Positions 1-64,000 of a DNA stretch of 64,000 bases are shown piece after piece. A model generated the notes under the pieces. That model worked only from the letters and a program-made list of their open reading frames with translations. It was not told the DNA's origin and did no database searches. This DNA is from Liolophura sinensis (taxonomy: Eukaryota > Mollusca > Polyplacophora > Chitonida > Chitonidae). The translations under genes and the position numbers were made by a program. The DNA lies in NCBI RefSeq assembly GCF_032854445.1, contig NC_088297.1, forward strand, positions 26,655,915-26,719,914, read 5' to 3'. Numbering within the stretch: the first letter of the stretch is position 1; every line of letters begins with the position of its first letter.

Positions 1-1137
1 CACTGACAAGGTACACATAAACATCAGTGAGGAATAAGAAAGAAACCTCCACTACTGACAAGGTAAACATAAATATCAGTGAAAAATAAGAACAAAACCT
101 CCACTACTGACAAGGTAAACATAAATATCAGTGAGAAATAAGAACAAAACCTCCACTACTGACAATGTAAACATCAACATCAGTGAGGGATAAGAACAAA
201 ACCTCCACTATTGACAACGTAAACATAAACATCAGTGAGGAATAAGACCAAAATGTCCACTACTGAAAAGGTAAACATAAACATCAGTGACAAATAAGAA
301 CAAAACCTCCACTACTGACAAGGTAAACATCAACATCAGTGAGGAATACGAACAAAACCTCCACTACTGACAAGGTAAACATAAACATCAGTGAGGGATA
401 AGAACAAAACCTCCACTACTGACAAGGTAAACATCAACATCAGTGAGGAATACGAACAAAACCTCCACTACTGACAAGGTAAACATAAATATCAGTGAAA
501 AATAAGAACAAAACCTCCACTACTGACAAGGTAAACATAAATATCAGTGAGAAATAAGAACAAAACCTCCACTACTGACAATGTAAACATAAACATCAGT
601 GAGGGATAAGAACAAAACCTCCACTATTGACAACGTAAACATAAACATCAGTGAGGAATAAGACCAAAATGTCCACTACTGACAAGGTAAACATAAACAT
701 CAGTGAGAAATAAGAACAAAGCCTCCACTACTGACAAGGTAAACATAAATATCAGTGAGGAATAAGAACAAAACCTCCACTACTGACAAGGTTAACATAA
801 ACATCAGTGAGGAATAAGACCAAAACCTCCACTACTGACAAGGTAAACATAAACATCAGTGAGAAATAAGAACAAAACCTCCACTACTGACAAGGTAAAC
901 ATAAATATCAGTGAGGAATAAGAACAAAACCTCCACTACTGACAAGGTAAACATAAATATCAGTGAGGAATAAGAACAAAACCTCCACTACTGACAAGGT
1001 AAACATAAATATCAGTGAGGAATAAGAACAAAACCTCCACTACTGGTGAGGTAAACATAAACATCAGTGAGGAATAAGAACAAAACTTCCACTACTGACA
1101 AGGTAAACATCAACATCAGTGAGGAATAAGAACGAAA
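1..1137. repeat. 52-bp minisatellite, continues off the left edge
   Basis: About 22 head-to-tail copies of a 52-bp unit containing CCACTACTGACAAGGTAAAC and ATCAGTGAGGAATAAGAAC. Copies differ by a few substitutions (AAACATAAATAT versus AAACATCAACAT) and spacing is constant. It lies in the intron after exon 21. No coding signal. Confidence 0.97.
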
Positions 1138-1367
1138 CCAGACTGCTTCCCCACTGATCACCCACACTTCCCCACTCACAGTACACTGCTCCCATAGCAG
1201 ACTGCTTCCCCACTGATCACCCACACACCAACACACCCACACTCCCACCCTCCCCCACTCACAATACACAGCTCCCCTAGCAGACTGCTTCCCCACTGAT
1301 CACCCCTACTCCCTCCCCCACCCACAATACACAGTTCCCCCAACAGGCTGGTTTCCCATTAATCCCC
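1138..1367. repeat. Short degenerate C-rich repeat
   Basis: Three to four copies, about 60-80 bp each, start with AGACTGCTTCCCCACTGATC and end near CTCCCxTAGC. The array is cut by the SINE at 1368 and a remnant resumes at 1638-1680 (CCCCCTCTTCCCCCTAACAA). Confidence 0.85.
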
Positions 1368-1637
1368 AGGGCCTCCGTGGCTCAGTTGAGTAGCGCCCTA
1401 GCACAGCATAATGACCCAGGAGTCTCTCACCAATGGGGTCGCTGTGAGTTCAAGTTCAGCTCATGCTGGCTTCCTCTCCGGCCATACATGGGAAGGTCTG
1501 TCATCAACCTGCGGATGGTCGTGGGTTTCCCCCGGGCTCTGCCCGGTTTTCACCCACCATAATGCTGGCCGCTGTCGTATAAGAGAAATATTCACAAGAG
1601 ACAAACACCAATCAATCAAATAAATAAATAAATAAAT
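1368..1637 (+). mobile_element. tRNA-derived SINE, near full length (family A)
   Basis: The head GGGCCTCCGTGGCTCAGTTG resembles an A box, and a B-box-like GAGTTCAAGTTC follows. Next come the GC-rich body (CTGCGGATGGTCGTGGGTTT) and an AATAAATAAATA tail. It is inserted inside the C-rich repeat. The same family appears at 2143, 28139, 35770, 43351 and 54481. Confidence 0.9.
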
Positions 1638-1732
1638 GCCCCCTCTTCCCCCTAACAATACACTGCTCCTCCGCTGATAAACTTTGCTTAAATACTCAGA
1701 TCTACATGTAAAAGAGATGACCTAAGACTTAC

Positions 1733-62280
<60,548 letters not shown>

Positions 62281-63515
62281 CTGTGGAACATAAAACAGAA
62301 ACAGAGCAAATCACACTTGTTGTCAGCAGAGTCAAGACTTTTGTGACTTTTTAATACTAAATTTGGCCAAAGCTTTCCCTGTGGAATCAAGTGAAAATGT
62401 CATCCCATTTCTTAAACTGTATTACAAATATGTTAAAACATGTACTGGAATTAACTTAGGCATAGTTTCACACATCACATCCCTCCCTCACCATGCCATT
62501 GTAGAAGACCACTGGGCCAGTGTAGCAAAACTGAATGAGAATAGCAAAGTTTGGGTAACATACACATGTATATAAATGTAGTCATCTAATTCTTCTGTCC
62601 ATGTCTGATGTAAAAAATGTTTACAAAAATACCTGAATATGAATATTATCTTAAAATAGAATCTAAATTTGACACCATGCAGCACACATATTCAACATAT
62701 ATGTCGTTCCAACTAAACAATGTAATTATGTACTTTATAAAGCCTATCCACCAAGAACTATTTACTCTTTGTTTTTTTAAGTGGACAGTGACCTCAAGTA
62801 AGATCAAAAGGCCAATGGGACTATATATACAACCTGTGTACATGTAGAACCTGAAGGCAGGGCTTTACAGACCTACATGCAGTGTTGGTGCATGGATGCA
62901 CATTGTACAATGTAGGTTTGAACACTCACATACGTATGGTCAATTCCACGTGGCGGGTCATGGATGACTTACTCACTCAGTTGAGAAATAAATTGTTAAA
63001 AACTCTGAAAACTTAAGCATTCTTAACACACAGTGCAGTAAGGAATGATCACCCTGGTGTATACAGCAACAAAGTTAAAATTATTAAGAGACATTACCTG
63101 ATTATAACAAAGGCTCATCTGCATAGTGTGAATTGTGCTACAGAAAAAAATCACTGATGAAGCGTCAATTTGATGTCTTCACCGATCCCTGTGATATGCT
63201 GTAAGACTAACCCTTAATTTCAGTGTCGAAGTTTAGCTGCGTGAATACTGTTTATAATGCCTCAAGACTGACTTAGATATAGCGATACACTGTAAAGTAT
63301 TAATCCTGTTGTATCAATCCATCAGTATGACAGTACTACAGGTCTTGAGACAGGTGCTACATGCTTGAAACCATGCCATCTAACTTTATTTTGAAAGCAA
63401 AAGAAGACAACAGCACATACTTGCCCATAAATACAATTAACCTGTTTCAACAATGTATGTAAGTTAAAATAATTTTCAATTTAAGTAATCCTGTTGGTTT
63501 GAACTCTTGTATCAA
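62281..63515. other. Intron upstream of exon 1 of the window
   Basis: Unique AT-rich sequence. The next upstream BAR exon was looked for and not found, so it should lie beyond 64000. Confidence 0.6.
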
Positions 63516-64000
63516 TGCAGTCTGTCACTGAGTCCGTCCTACCCTGTTCGTATCATTGCAGTCTGTCACTGAGTCCGTCCTACTGTGTGTCATTGCAGTC
63601 TGTCACTGAGTCCTTCCTACTCTGTGTGTGTCATTGCAGTCTGTCACTGAGTCCGTCCTACTCTGTGTGGCATTGCAGTCTGTCACGGAGTCCGTCCTAC
63701 TCTGTGTGTGTCATTGCAGTCTGTCACTGAGTCCTTCCTACTCTGTGTGTATCATTGCAGTCTGTCACTGAGTCCTTCCTACTCTGTGTGTGGCATTGCA
63801 GTCTGTCACTGAGTCCTTCCTACTGCGTGTGTGTCATTGCAGTCTGTCACTGAGTCCTTCCTACTGTGTGTGTGTCATTGCAGTCTGTCACTGAGTCCTT
63901 CCTACTGTGTGTGTGTCATTGCAGTCTGTCACTGAGTCCTTCCTACTCTGTGTGTGTCATTGCAGTCTGTCACTGAGTCCTTCCTACTCTGTGTGTGTCA
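63516..64000. repeat. 41-bp minisatellite, continues off the right edge
   Basis: About 12 copies of GTCATTGCAGTCTGTCACTG, AGTCCTTCCTACTCTGTGTG, T. The GT-rich end varies in length (TGTGTGTGTC, TGTGGC). On the plus strand it resembles a 3' splice site (pyrimidine tract then TTGCAG), but the gene runs the other way. Confidence 0.96.

Overview
This is animal nuclear DNA: AT-rich, intron-dominated, and packed with SINEs and private tandem repeats. The exons encode a conserved animal protein. The most abundant SINE (tRNA-like head, GC-rich centre, AATAAATA-type tail) resembles elements common in molluscan genomes, so a mollusc or another lophotrochozoan is the best guess. The species cannot be fixed from the sequence alone.

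Only one gene is supported. It lies on the minus strand and crosses almost the whole window. Twenty-one exons between 62280 and 1733 join in perfect reading phase into about 2.4 kb of coding sequence (about 799 residues). In order they give the C-terminal part of a BAR domain (62280-35142), a PH domain (26465-23187), an ArfGAP zinc finger with exact CX2CX16CX2C spacing and the GIHR arginine finger (23356-21055), ankyrin repeats (20681-19247), and an acidic then proline-rich tail with SH3-ligand motifs (13137-1733). This order is diagnostic of ASAP (ArfGAP with SH3, ankyrin and PH domains), a regulator of Arf GTPases at membranes and the actin cortex. The start of the BAR domain lies beyond 64000. 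The C-terminal SH3 domain and stop codon lie before position 1.

The rest is intron. Nearly every intron carries its own minisatellite, with units of about 12-140 bp and arrays of 0.1-5.7 kb. The largest are a 62-bp repeat (13380-19045), a 27-bp repeat (48040-53625), a 57-bp repeat (44140-46165), a 23-bp repeat (30705-32430) and a 33-bp repeat (59855-61465). Long open frames inside several arrays follow from units divisible by three and are not good evidence of genes. Two SINE families are present, one copy nested inside a minisatellite. There is also one inverted-repeat (MITE-like) element.

The most unusual structure is at 22110-23180. The last ~56 bases of the ArfGAP exon, encoding the first zinc-binding cysteines, were copied together with their 5' splice site into a 12-copy, 80-bp tandem array immediately downstream of the real exon. 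The intron therefore carries a ladder of candidate splice donors.
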